Shown here piece by piece: positions 42,367 to 54,303 of a stretch of 64,000 nucleotides of DNA (positions are counted from its first letter, which is position 1; each line of letters begins with the position of its first letter). Source of the DNA: Apiotrichum sp. Y4204 (lineage: Eukaryota; Basidiomycota; Tremellomycetes; Trichosporonales; Trichosporonaceae); contig JAMYHL010000105.1 of NCBI GenBank assembly GCA_025531455.1, positions 1 to 64,000 on the forward strand, read 5' to 3'. The notes below the pieces were generated by a model that saw nothing but the letters and a program-made list of their open reading frames with translations, did no database searches and had not been told where the DNA came from. A program made the position numbers and the translations under genes.

Positions 42367-43300
42367 GGAGATTGAGTGTCGTGGCCGTTGGTGATAAATG
42401 CAGTGGTCGCCAGTGGGGCTTAGTTGGGATGCACGCGACTGAGGTAGGGGTTGAGCCCGAACCACACAACCAGGCTGTTGTGCAGAAGTCGCGTAGAGAT
42501 GAGGAAAAAGTTGGGCAATCTCGCTGCAGAGGTTGTTCTTTTATCTTGTGGAATCGGTGTCTGTCACCATCGGTCGGGAATGAGCGCGATCGGATCTGGA
42601 GTCGGAAGAAGCGTTCCCGATGACGGTGAGGACGATGCCGAGTCAAGCCGAGTGATCAGCGATGGCTTGCGACGAAAGGGGAGAGCAGAATGATTCTCGT
42701 TCGGCAGACAGTGTCACTGTGGAGCAGGAAAGGCGACAAGGGCGCTTGAGATGGGTTGAGGACCGAGGGCGGTCAGACAAAAGGGGTACCAGGGGTAATA
42801 AGATGGATGAGCGATGGCATGCAGACAGTCGAGAGGAGTCGAGATGGACGCGACTGACAGGCTCCGAGATGAGCAAAACGGACGGATGGACAGCCGTCGA
42901 ATGCGACTTGCGGATTGTCGAAAGTTGAGAAGAATGAGCAGTTCTCGTTGCGTAGACGCGCAACACCTGATAGGGAAACGAGGACGAGGACTGTCGAGTG
43001 GACGAAAACGTGTCCTCTGAGCGAGCTGACCGGGGATGTCAACGGCCGGTGAGGGGTAAGCAAAGATCTTGTCGACGTGAAGTTGGTCGAAGAGAGGGGC
43101 TGAGATGGCGATGAGAGACAACACGGAATGTCTCTGTAAGCAATGTCGATCGCGAATGTGGTCGGTGACTGCGGAGCGGAATGAGGAGAACCAAGAGTGT
43201 GCACCTTGGGGGCTATGAACACTATGAACAGTTCAAGACAGCGACAAGAGATAGAAGTACCTGACCTTTCAAAGGCTTTCATTCCTCGAGCACACTACCA
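42367..43300 (-). promoter_or_regulatory. Upstream region of the Lys14/Uga3-like gene
   Basis: Plus-strand purine-rich (minus-strand pyrimidine-rich) for about 900 bases, like the regions upstream of the other regulators here. No coding frame was accepted. It is read as leader and promoter of the gene starting at 42366; the transcription start cannot be placed. Confidence 0.4.
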
Positions 43301-46300
43301 TGCGTTATTTACCATCACGTTCGTTGTCCTGCTGGGGTGCTGCTGCTCACATCAGCCTCTGGCGCTCGTGCGGGCGCCCCAAAGGACGCGCGCAGGGTCA
43401 GAGGAAGGTGAAAGAAGAGTACCGACCACACCCTGCGGTATGTGCTGGAGGGGATACTGTCTACACCTCTTGGCCTCTTGCGCATTCTGCTTGTCTCTTG
43501 TGCGTTGCAAAGCACAGGGAGTCTGCGTCCGAGTGCCTGCATTTAGCCAGCGCTTGCATATCCGTGATAAGTTTTGCAGTACTGCAGTAGCTTGCTGCGG
43601 TCCAGATCTTGAGCGCGTGAGTGTGGTATGCCAACGACAACAGGGTTTGGGGCAAAGTGGCTGAGGTCCGGCTGCAGACGGTTTGGCTCTCTGCTCTCGA
43701 CCGTCAACTATCTCGCAGAGTGGCTGTAATCTCTGGCCAGTCTCCGGCCGGATACGCCTCTGAACCGGGCACCTGCGGTCTCAGGCGGCACGCCCCCATC
43801 CCCGCAGAATCGCAGAGCTCCCTGAACCGTGGACTGTGAGTCTGGGCACGACCCCAAGGCCCTAAGCCTGGGTCCTGTGCCTTTTTTTATTCAAGCTCGG
43901 ATTTAACTCGGGGAGTTTAGTTAGGTATCCCACCCCAGCTCTGCTCGCTGGCTTTTATTTCACTTTCTATGTTTGCCTCCTTTTTTCCACCCTTTTTTTT
44001 TCTTCTTCTAGTGGCGTATTTGCCATTCTTCTATCTGTTATTTTCGAAGGTGGCCTTGGGTCTTCCCGAACACCCACCACTGCCGCGTCCACCCTGGGTA
44101 ACCTGATTGCCCTAGATCCGTCTCGTTATCCTCGGCGCTCAGACACCATCCACGCCTCACTACCAGAGGCCTTTGTTCGCTGCCCGTCGGCAGTCCTCAC
44201 ATCGCTGCGGGGAGCACGGTTGGGAATGTGTGGGGGTGGGAGGGCAGGGCAAACTTTGGCCAGTCTCCCAGTGTGGAAAGCGCAACCGGAGTCACCGGTT
44301 ACCTCCTCCTTGATCCGCGATGGACATTTCACGGAGTTGACACGATAGTTGCCAGCACTCTGACCTACCGCCCAAACAGCGCCGTGTCCCACTTTTCAGG
44401 TGCCCCGGATGGGTGCCACACCTGGACGAAATTGGACTTGAGGCTTTGTACCTCCGATCCTCTTGCCTAACTTGCTCTTGGCGTCGTGCGCTCTGGACGA
44501 GAATAGTACCGCGAGGTCAAGAACGAGGCGCCAACCCAATCAAACGTAACCTTCCGCCTCTTCTTCGTTGAAATGCCATCCTCTTTGCCCTATAAATTGG
44601 TTGTTACAGGGCGTCTAGCAGTGTGCTGGTCTACCATGGCTACTTGATAGGATGCAGGATGGTGTCTATACTGCGACGGGTGGCACTGGGATCCTGAGAC
44701 CGATGTCGGCGATGTGTCGTGGGGTTACCCTTCTCATGCGATCGAGGATATCCCTGCCGATCATTAAGGCACCAAGGCACGTGGCCCGCACCACTACGCT
44801 CGCAGCGTTACGCTACTCTTGGGCTTCTGAGCGTTGCAAATCCCGAACTGCGACGATCATTGGTGTGCGTAGGTGGGTGTGAACTGGACATTCGTATGGT
44901 CGATCCGGCGGGCCTGGCCCCTCCTGGCCCTCTCCTGTGGCTGCCCTGACTTGAATTCTGTAGATCTGGGCGGCCAGGGACTAGGCTGAGGAGCTTCGAG
45001 ATCCGTCCTAAAAGCGGGTTTACTACTGATCGTCCCAGCTTCGACCTCAGGTTATGCCGGCACCATTGGCTCCACATGCTTCTCAGCCGCGGTACTAAGA
45101 GATGTTGGCCGCCTGGCTTCTTGGCCGCTTGAGTGCTTGGCCGCTTGGCCGTCTGGCCGACGGGCATGATGCATCTCATTTCATCACCTGTGCTGCATGT
45201 GCTGCATGTGTAGTATGTGCTGCCTGCTGGCTGTGCATGCTCTGCATGTGCTGCTACACATGGTCCCATATGTTGCCCGCCGTGATGGACGAGGTCGCAT
45301 GATCGCACGTTGCCAACGAGCCGAACTTGCCCGACGATCTGACGAGTGGTCGTCGCGTTGCGTGCAAATAACTCACTCGCGGGGTCGCCGGGTTCGCGAA
45401 GTTCACAATTCGAATATTGTGTCGCGGATTATCCTGTGCACATACCACGCAGATCATCGCCATCGAGTCTGTTGTGCCTGAGTCCATGTGTGCCCAAACG
45501 TTATTTTGAATCCCTTGCCTACCCTTGGTCCTTTTCGCCCTGCAACCAGTCAGCCAGAGGACACACACTGCACGCCGCCCGAACAGTCTCAAACGCGGGA
45601 CGGTGGTAACGGGAGATCGACAGGTACGTCGGGGTTTCCGCTGGGTCGGAAAGCCAAACGTCCTTTCATTCCTGTCCTGTCGGTCCGGCGATCCTGTGTC
45701 AGCTTGCCTGATACCGTGGTGAACAAGGATCGTCGTACACCCGGGGTTGCTGCAACACGGCAACGGCGATCGCGTCGCCCTTCAAGCTTCACCCTGAACG
45801 GATGAGCGTTTGGTGAAGCCATGGGGACGGCACCCACACACACAGGGTATGCGAGAGCGGGGAGAGGCATGATTTTATTGCTGATGCGGTGCTGATGGGT
45901 CCTTGCGAGATGAGACCCACTGCAACGTGAGACGAGATCGACGGGCGGCAATCGAGGCGACAATCGACCCGGTGTTTGATGCCACCGGTCACAATATCAT
46001 GCTCGTATGGCCCCAAAGCTGTCCATGCCATTACCAACATTGTCCCCGCAATGCCTGCCAAACCGGCCTAAGCGTCCACCACGGAACATGGCGACTCACT
46101 TCTTCGTGTTCCTTTCCAACCAATACACTTATCCAACCCTGAATGAAGTCCGTGTTTCTGGGACTTGTGGATCCAATCTCCTTTTGCCTGAGCTAATACT
46201 GTGCAGACTTTAGGTCCACCAGCCAATCATCTGTGTCGCGAGACCTCATCACGATCGTCCTTGCCCCGAGTGTGAGGTAACCCCCCGACCTATCATTCCA

Positions 46301-48054
46301 GCGGGACTACAGTGGTCGACGCCGGCACAGGGTGGCAATACATGTCAACTCTGTGCGAATGTGCAACCCAACTTGCATCTGGGATTCATGGAGTCGATTG
46401 GATACATTGTAGAGCACTGTATTACCCATTTTGTGTTCTTCTCTGAGCACCACAGCTGCACAGTCGTACACCCGTTATGCGGGTGGGCGCTCGTGCTCTA
46501 ATAAACCTTATTTTCATAAAGTCTGAGTCGAAGTCTAAGGTCATGTGGTAAGACAACTTTGAATGTTGTGCGGCAGGTACCAATGGAGCGTCTGACCCTG
46601 TATTCTGTATCCTCATTAGGCAGTTGCATCGAGATCGGTGGCGAACAGTACAGCTCTTCCTGTGAACAACGCTGTCGGAGCTCGCAAGTTTTACTTTCAT
46701 TTCTAAGGTCAGCGGCATTTCCGACCCTCTCACATTTTAGTTTGAAGCCTTTTGTTCTGTCTGCCACCAGGGCGTCGAGAATGGGTACGTATCACTTCCC
46801 ATCAGCCGATGTCCTCATGGGTATTCTTTCTTGGTCTTTGGGAGGGGTTAGAAAGGGCAAGCAAGAGTTTTGGGGTAGGAGCTGACTGTTGCGGCGCCCT
46901 CCTGGAAACGGCTGCGCCTGGTGGCGCAAGCCGACAATGTACAGCATTCAGCGATCAGAGCGCAGTGGGTGACACAGACACTGCGAGGCTCTCCACCTGT
47001 CTGTGCGCGCTGTCCATCAGCCTGCGCGTCCTCGGGCCCTGGCGTCGTGGCGCTGGGAAATACCTTGCTCCCAAATTAAGACGCCGAGACATGCGAATCA
47101 AAAGATACCGAGGCGGAAGTGTCAGAGTTGGGGACAAACCGTATCCCTGTCTCCGGCCTCGGATGCGAGTTGCTGAGTTGCTCGATCGGGTGGTATGTGC
47201 CAACTCTGACAATCCGACATTCCGTGCTATGTCATTGTGTAACAGCTGAGCGTCCGTTACCCATCAGGCCCATCAAATCGTTGCGATGCTCCCTGACCTC
47301 GGAAAGCTCGCTGTTGTCGTTCACAAATGTTGTCAGAAAATCATGGCGTGGGAGGAATGTTGAAATTGTAGGGATCTAAAAGGGGGGACCCGCTCCGGAG
47401 GCACGGCGCTTCACGACGTCGTCCACCCCATGGGCCCCAATCCGTTCATCTTTTGAGGCCAGGATTGATGAGTTTATGACCGGGTGTCGTGCCGTCGTGC
47501 CGTCGTGCCGTCGTATTGATGACGCGATGGGACGTGGCACATGCGTCGCCGAAATTGGAGAGCGAGCTACAGACCGCATACCGTTGCTCCGTTGATATCT
47601 GGGCATCACCCCCTCGTCAACTTCGCTGATCTGCGTCCCGCAACCCGAACGTTGAGCAGCAGATCAGCAGAGCTGATACAGTAGTGGGGCGCGGGAGGAC
47701 ACTCAGACAATCAGCGCACACGACACATGAATCTTATTAAGGATCCGAAGGAAGTAGGTTCTCGGTGGTAACCTGGTTAGTGATCCAGTGACCAGAAGAT
47801 GAAAAAAAAAAAAGCCAGCTGGCCAGAAGGGGTGCGGAATGTCGAATGTGTGCCTGGCGGCTACCGACGGATCAATCACAGAAGACGTGGCGGATCGACC
47901 CCCAGGGGACCCCGGGGGCGCGCGGCCGGGAGGCGACCAAACGCACGGAGAATTCTCGTGCCTGGCTACACGCGTAGCGCTAGCAATGTCTAGCGTGGCT
48001 AGCGTGGAAGTGTGGTCGCAACGAACGGATCCAATTTATTTTATCTGGGCCCCC

Positions 48055-48090
48055 GCCGATCCCTTGGCCGATCCCTTGGCCGATCTCCTG
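48055..48090. repeat. Three 12-bp tandem units
   Basis: GCCGATCCCTTG at 48055-48066 is repeated exactly at 48067-48078 and with one change (GCCGATCTCCTG) at 48079-48090. It lies in non-coding sequence. Confidence 0.85.
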
Positions 48091-48298
48091 GCCGCAGGCG
48101 TGCTCTTCCACAGTACTGTGCTCCAGCGGAGCAGCGGTTGGCGGTGCGATCCCATCTGACCCGTCGTTTCATAGCCTTCCCGTTGCGTTATCGCCAAAGT
48201 TTAGGAATGCTGTCAACTGCGAGGCTATGTGGGGTCACTGGCCAATACCTTTTGAACAGATGGGGCATCACCATCACAAGGACTGCTGTTGGAGTGTC

Positions 48299-48326
48299 TT
48301 TTTTTTTTTTTTTTTTTTTTTTTTTT
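48299..48326. repeat. Poly-T tract
   Basis: A run of about 28 T residues in gene-free DNA. Read on the minus strand it would be a poly-A tract; no open element or target-site duplication was seen beside it, so origin from a retroposed copy is not supported. Confidence 0.9.
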
Positions 48327-48753
48327 AGCCAGGCATTTTAGTTAAGCGTTACCGACGACCGTTCAGCTGTACTGTACACGGAGCTCAAGTTACAGCTGTA
48401 CGTTGGCCATGGCATCCATGGGTTTTCGTCTAATAGTATTCTAGAACGCACTAACACATACTCGAGGGCGTGACGTGTCAGCATGCTCAAATGCACGCCA
48501 GTTGACAGAATATCAATTTCTTCTCGTGTGGTAACATGGTCCATGGCTTCAGAGTGTTTCTCAATAGTTGTATCTGTGTGGCTCAATGGTTTAACATCAC
48601 AGTCCTGGCTGGCTTAATGCCGTGGTACAGTCGTAATACAGGGCTGCTCTACTTCACACTACAACGCGCTGAAGCGCGGAGAGTCACTACTCGGGTGCAG
48701 GGATGCTAAAGATTATTTGTGACTTGCTGCTGACGTCTCGTCTGTATGGTCGC

Positions 48754-50879
48754 TTAAAGGGGCTGGTCCTTGGGGATCTTGCGCATCATCTGGCGGACAC
48801 CAAGGTCGGCAAGGACCTCCTCGGCACCACCAAGGATGGCGTCGAACTTCTGGGTGCGCTGGAACTGCTCGATAAACTTGCCCATACCAGTCTTGGTAAG
48901 ACCACGGCCACCAAAGATCTGGACGGCGTCGTCGGCAATCTCGCCGGCAACACGCGTGCACATCATCTTGAGGAAGGCGATCTGGCCAGCGAGGTGCTTC
49001 GACTGCTCGCTGTAGTTCATGCGAGTCATCTGGAGGGTAACGTTCTCAAGCCACGCCTGCAGAGCCTCGACCTTGGCGATCATGTATGCGAGCCTGAAGT
49101 CAGCAAGGTCTTCAAGAAATGACGCTCGTCTAGACTCACTTCTGACGGATAACGGCCTGGGAAAGAAGGGGCTTGCCGAAGACGTAACGCTGGGCGGCCC
49201 ACTTGATGCACTCTTCAACGATGAAGCGCGAGCTACGAACCGAACCGCAGCACATGATCCAACGCTCGTGGTTGAAGTTGGAAAGGATGACAAGAAGACC
49301 TCCGTCCTCGGGGCCGAGCATGTTCTCGTTCGGAACCTTGACGTTCTTGAACTCGATGTAGGCGGTGCCGGCTGCCGGCGAGTACGAAGTCTTGATGGGC
49401 TTGGTCTCGACACCCTCGCCGCGGGGGACAAGGAACATGGTGAGACCACCCTCGGTGCGGCATCCGACTGAGAAGTAGTCGGCGTGCATACCACCGGTAA
49501 TCCACTTCTTAGTACCGTTGATGATCCAGCCCGAGCCGTCCTCGCACTTCTTGGCCTCACAACGGAGGCCGGCAACGTCGGAACCAGCGAAGGCCTCCGA
49601 GATGGCGAGACAGATGACCTTCTCAGCCGAAAGGACCTCCTTGAGGACCTTGGTGCGGAGCGGCTCCTGGCCGAAATTCTTGACGGGAGGCAGACCGATG
49701 ACCATGCCACCGTTCAGACCATCACCGTAACCACGGGCAGCGATACGAGCAAACTCCTGGGTGAGGACGAGCTCGTGGAAGTAGTCGAACTCCTCGCCCT
49801 TGACGCCGCCGAGAAGCTCAAGGCCGTGGAGATGCTTTCCGGGACCGAGACGCATGGCGTTAATGCCGTTCTGACCCATCGACTTGAGGACCTCAGCCGA
49901 GGCACGCTTGCCAGACTCCTCACAAGCCTGCGCGTCGGGGTAGACGACAGTGTCGACGTAAAGACGCATGGCTGACTAGTTAGCTCGGTCGGCAAGGAAT
50001 GTACATACCCTTCTGGAGAGCACGGTGCGAGTCATTGTAGTAGGCGCTGCTGTAGGCCGGAGTGAGCCAAGTGGGCTCGCCGTAGGGGACGCGCGAAAGG
50101 TCGCCGGGAGCGGGAGCCTTGATCTTCTGCTTCTCACCCTCGATCTGACCGATGCGGAGACGCTGGTACTGCGGCTTGAGAAGAACCTCGTGACGGTGGA
50201 GACCGAAGAAGATCGCGGTCGCGTCCTTGCCGGCTATCGTGTTAGCGGTGCAAAACGCGTCAGGGCGGCAGTTGGGAGATGTGACAACGCAGCAGTGACC
50301 ATTTGAGGCGGCATCATGATGGATCTGGCAACGAATGTTCCAGTAGAGACCAGTCCTTCACCAGCCTTAAGAGTTCACATGAGATGGTTCCAGAAGCAGT
50401 CCAACTGGACAACGGACCGGTGGCGAGTAGGGCCACGCGACCAACAGTGTGGTGAATACTGCGGATCGATGTGCGAAAAGTGCTCAGCTCATCCTGCTTG
50501 TCTCAAGGCCGATTTTGTGGCTCTTTGCGGGATGCCACAGCTCGCCACGGCAATACTGTCCCAGTTCACTCAACACCACAATGTCCACTCACCGACTTCC
50601 TTGTCCTCAAGAACGACAGAGCCACCAGGGTGGAGGTTGGCGAAGCGCGAGAGGTCGTAGACGATCGAGTCGATGATGACCCACAGGTCACCAGCCTTGT
50701 TATGCTGGATGTGAGCAATATGATCGATGGGACACGGCAGCGGCAGTAAGAGCGGTCGGTACACGTGTGGGAACGCGTGTCGCCCTCTGGCGCATTGTTG
50801 CTGTCCAGAGCCCTACAGGGCGGGCACCTACCTTGGCGACCTCGTCGCGTGTCATGGATTTGAGAGGGGCGGCAGACAT
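48754..50879 (-). CDS. Cytochrome b5 / acyl-CoA dehydrogenase fusion protein
   Basis: Five exons on the minus strand: 50879-50832, 50704-50593, 50233-50009, 49971-49140, 49093-48754, giving 518 residues. Residues 1-75 are a cytochrome b5-like heme domain: HPGG with the first heme His at 41 and a second candidate at 66 or 68 (FFGLHRHEVL). From about 130 an acyl-CoA dehydrogenase follows with the FAD and substrate stretches CLAISEAFAGSDVAGLRCEA, GWIINGTKKWITGG, VPNENMLG and QIFGGRGLTKTGMG. The usual C-terminal catalytic Glu motif (YEGT) is replaced by ILGGAEE (about 492-498), while NHERW offers Glu364 at the helix-G position used by long-chain and isovaleryl-CoA dehydrogenases. The b5 domain probably passes electrons, a layout known from other fungi. 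No clear targeting peptide; the C terminus KDQPL is not a standard PTS1. The substrate is unknown. Confidence 0.93.
50234..50592 (-). other. Unusually long intron between heme-domain exons
   Basis: Intron 2 of the cytochrome b5/acyl-CoA dehydrogenase gene is 359 nt, against 37-127 nt for the others in the gene. It begins GTGAGTGG and ends GCTAACACGATAG. It separates the HPGG half of the heme domain from the half with the second His. Translation of its sequence gives no recognisable domain. Confidence 0.7.
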
Positions 50880-51953
50880 TGTGGCTATGCTATGATTTCT
50901 AGAGAATGTGTGATGGAGAGAAGAGAAAAGAGGGATGTAACTCTTGTGGTGTGCGATGGGAGTTATAGCAGACTTGCGTGGGCTCTTGTGAGCCTGGCGG
51001 GGCGCGTTCGTGCAAAAATGGCTGGCTGGCTGGCTGGATAGCCGGTTCGAGGACAACAATACGGCTGTGCTGGCGGTGCTGGAGCGGTTTGCTGCTTGTG
51101 CGGGGAAGCGGCGACGCTTGTGCGTGTGTGTGTGTGCGTGTGTGTGTGTGCGTGTGTGTGGTGTGCATGTGCGCAGGTGTCTGCGGGCTGGGTGTGAAAA
51201 TCGCGCCCGGCTACTGGCTGCAACCGGCCCAAACAGGACCCGGTTTAGGGGAGGTGGAGGCGCGGGGGGTGAGCCATTGAGTGAGGCGCGGGCAACATCA
51301 GCCAAAGGACAAGTGGCGGACAATGCCGTCTGCGATGTAATGGGCAACAGTGACGTCACCGAACGGTTCACGCTGTCCAGTCAGGCCAGTCAGTGGCCAG
51401 TCAGATTTTCCGGATCGCTCAGCTTGCCGGATAGCCGGTTCACACAAAGCCCCGCACAGATTGCCACCAACCCGGCCGCCACGCAAGCCATGTAGTGGAT
51501 TAGCTAGGTTCTCGAGCCATTCAGGCTCGGATGATTTTTGTTCTACTTCTGCCCCGCGTGCCCCCGCACGTCGCACCCATCCACAATCCACGAGAATCGT
51601 CAGCAGCGCGCCAGTGGTCATGCAGCCGTGCATCCGTGTAACTCATGTGTTCGCCGATCTGCCGCAAAGCCGGCACGAACGAGTGCGGTGATGGTGGTGC
51701 AACGGCAAAGGTCGTACAATGGCAACTGAATTTGCCAACGGAATGTAGACGTGAAACACATCCAGAGTATGAGAGATCGCTCCTGGACAGCTCCAGTACC
51801 TGATATACATTTCATGCGTGCCATACTAATACACTTGGACATCTGGGGAACAGACAGACAGAACCGCAGAGTGCTGCGGCACCTCGCAATTAATGGTACA
51901 ATGATGGGGAATTGGACGATATGGCTCAAAGAGCTCAAGTCTCCAATCATGGC
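50880..51953. other. Promoter region of the acyl-CoA dehydrogenase gene
   Basis: Lies between the start of the acyl-CoA dehydrogenase gene (-) and the 3' end of the bestrophin-like gene (-). It contains GCTGGCTGGCTGG near 51021-51036 and a GT-rich run at about 51121-51168, both in non-coding DNA. No gene was recognised. Confidence 0.5.
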
Positions 51954-53895
51954 TTACGAAAAGGTTGGCAGCCACTCGTCGCGTCGTCGGCTACGCCTGT
52001 CCAGCTCGGCCACTTCATGGGCATCACTGCCAAGCCGCACCACAAGGCGAGATCGGTAATAACGCGACAGGGGCGGGCAGGTGTCGAGTGCCTCGTATAG
52101 CATCTGCATTGCAGTTTCGTGTAGGGGTGAGTTCGGCACTGTCACACGTGTCAGCCTGGAAATCATTGACGGGCGCGACAGGCGCAGTGGGATATGTGGG
52201 TTTATGGGATGTCTCAGGAACACACCCCGTCTCGGTTTGGTCAGCGCAGCGCCCTGCTCCAGGCAGGCCGTAGATTGTGGATGAGAGGCACCCGAGGAGA
52301 TCAATTGGGCCACAAAGGGAGGGGTGAGGAGACACCCTAATGGAGGAACTTTATGTGCCTTCAAAGAACACAAGTGCTTCCACCTTGGCACAAATGGGTA
52401 CAGGACTCACAAGCTGGGTCGGGCTCGAACAAAACAGCCTCGAGCACGAACTTCGCCAGACTTCCAGCGACCATGGTCATCACAATTGCCAGCCATCCGC
52501 GAGCCATGCAGACGAGCCATAACGGAAGGGCAAAGAGGAAGATATTTAGGGTTAGGCGAACGTCGAGGAGAGGGCGCGGGTCTGAGTGTCAGCTGGAGAA
52601 GCGATGTAATGTTGTTAGAAACCATCGGGATGAGCAAGACTTACCAGCATATACGCCCTCTGCCTCGCTGAGGGCGGCATTCAAGCCTTTTACGACCTGG
52701 AAGGCGCGCGTGCTCTGGAGCACGCTCCAAGAACGATCGCCAGGAAGATCCGCAAAACCAGCAATGTATGCCTCAAGAAGGCGCAGGAGGGACACTGGCA
52801 GGTTGGTCGGGTATGGGGCGTGGAGGTTCGACTTTTTAGGCGTCGCCAACTTGTCGTCACCTTCAACCTCTTCCTCGCTGGGTGGTTTACCCCCATTGGC
52901 ATGCAGCCGAGAGCCATCGATCGCCTTTTGTGGCGACCCAGAGCCAGTCGGCCCGGCGTGTGCCGCGGCAAAGCGAACACGAGCCTCGGTACGCTTCAAA
53001 CTCGTAAGGTACTCTGGCGGCAAGAGGTCGCACAGCGGAGGATGAGGCAGGGCGCGGGTCCCGAGAAGGTGGTGCTGGAGCGTAATTGGGAAGGCAGCGA
53101 GAATACCAAGAAGCTCGTCGATGCGCTCATCGCTCGGCAGCTGAGCCGTTTGCTGTCGCGGCGTATCATCCGCATCCCCGTTCAGTATACGTGTCGACGA
53201 GCTAGGGCTCATCTTCGGAGTCGCGTCGGGGCTGTCACAGGTGACAGGCGAGCCAGATGGTGATCCCGTAAGCGGGCGTGCCGAGCGAATGGAAATCTGA
53301 GCTGTCAGTCGTGTTCCTACGAATGTGTTCAAACCCGTAGGTACTCACCATACGGAGTCCATCTCGCACAAGAGCGTGCACATCCGACCATACGCGTGCA
53401 CGCGTGCGACGTCGCGAAGCGGATGGGCTCTCATCGAAAAGTTTAGCGAGGAAGACTGATCATGTCAGTTGCGATTCTCGTGAAGAACTGTGGAGAGGAC
53501 ATCTGGGCGTCATGCATTGTGTGATTCTTCCACCTGTGTGCAGCACTCAAGAATGTTGAAGGCCGGCGACGTCACATGCAGACACATTGTCGTTCCACAT
53601 TTCGGGTGCCCGCGTGGCTCGTCATACTCACATATGCCTGTTATAGCGGCGACGTAGGATGCCCATGGTGCAAGTGCTTTGGTGTCGATGGCGAGAAACC
53701 GAATGGCGCTCACCAGGATCTGTGCGTATACACCGAGGACGCCGAGATGTGCGAGACGGGTCGTTCTGTTGATTATCAGTCCTGTATCCAGGTGTCAGGT
53801 ACTCTCGCCAGTTCGTACCGTGTGGGGGTGTCATGGATTAAGCGGGTCGTGCGTTCGTCGCGCGGCGCCAGGCGATGCCGACGGTGGCGCGGCAT
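51954..53895 (-). CDS. Bestrophin-like (RFP-TM/UPF0187) anion channel candidate
   Basis: Six exons on the minus strand: 53895-53819, 53765-53632, 53455-53349, 53296-52645, 52581-52411, 52138-51954, giving 441 residues. Hydrophobic segments occur at about 30-70 (LGVLGVYAQILVSAIRFL, WASYVAAITGIFFLAKLF) and 330-370 (LTLNIFLFALPLWLVCM, GWLAIVMTMVAGSLAKFVL). Family-like stretches are ARVWSDVHALVRDGLRM, ILAAFPITLQHHLLGTR (the AFP-x-LxxHLRG element), DLLPPEYL and NLPVSLLRLLEAYI. Such proteins form pentameric chloride-type channels. A Ser/Pro-rich insert of about 45 residues (112-157) and another near 230 make it divergent. The C terminus is uncertain: the last intron (52410-52139, 272 nt) might not exist, in which case the protein would stop about 17 residues after exon 5. 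The first exon is Arg-rich. Confidence 0.6.
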
Positions 53896-54303
53896 ACCGG
53901 TTGTACTTTTATTACAGCGAATCGCGGTGGGTGGCAAAGGATGCACAGTAGGTCGAATGGGGATGATGAGTCAACGCGAGATGATGTGCAGAGAGAAGAG
54001 TTGAGAGCGTGAGACAAGGATTAGATTGAACAGATTGAACAGGTTGAACAGACACGACCAATTCACGAGAGAGGAGCGTAAAAGGGATCTACTGGATATA
54101 CAGTACCTGGTTACAACCTTGCCCATAATGAACTAATTCAAATGGTGAGAACTCAACTCTAATTCAACTCAGCTGATTAATTATGAATGATCAGGACCCG
54201 CACAACGTGCCAGTGACAAGAATAAACAATCCCATTGTAGTCGTCTTGGCATGCCGAACACTCTTGTCATCTCGCTCTCGAGCTCTTAACCCCCAAATCT
54301 CGC
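53896..54303. promoter_or_regulatory. Divergent promoter between the bestrophin-like and METTL16 genes
   Basis: A 408-bp interval separates the two start codons, so it must serve both directions. It contains three GATTGAACA/GTTGAACA-type copies near 54024-54050 and AT-richer DNA near 54119-54185. No defensible core promoter element was found. Confidence 0.55.

Larger units (their letters stand above)
43301..48753. other. Second gene-poor region
   Basis: About 5.4 kb without a credible gene. Open frames are short and their translations look random. Small repeats are present: TGGCCGC/TTGGCCG units at about 45108-45163, TGCTGCATG-type units at about 45188-45255, three 8-bp GCCGTCGT units at 47491-47514, three 12-bp GCCGATCCCTTG units at 48055-48090, and a T run of about 28 bases at 48299-48326. 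No transposon protein or RNA gene was recognised. The right end holds the 3' end of the acyl-CoA dehydrogenase gene. Confidence 0.55.

Noticed and set aside
46752..47249. 165-codon plus-strand frame in the second gene-poor region
   Set aside because: It lacks a convincing start, has random-looking composition and no recognisable domain or splice partners.
48299..48326. Poly-T run as the trace of a retroposon or processed pseudogene
   Set aside because: No coding remnant, intron-less gene copy or target-site duplication was found beside it.
48565..48650. Possible tRNA-like sequence (GTGGCTCAATGGTTTA)
   Set aside because: It resembles an A box, but no B box of the GGTTCGANTCC type follows and no cloverleaf could be drawn.
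53930..53938. GGTGGCAAA, identical to the yeast proteasome control element
   Set aside because: It lies in the upstream region of the bestrophin-like gene and not near RPN12. A nine-base match of this kind is weak evidence in another phylum.
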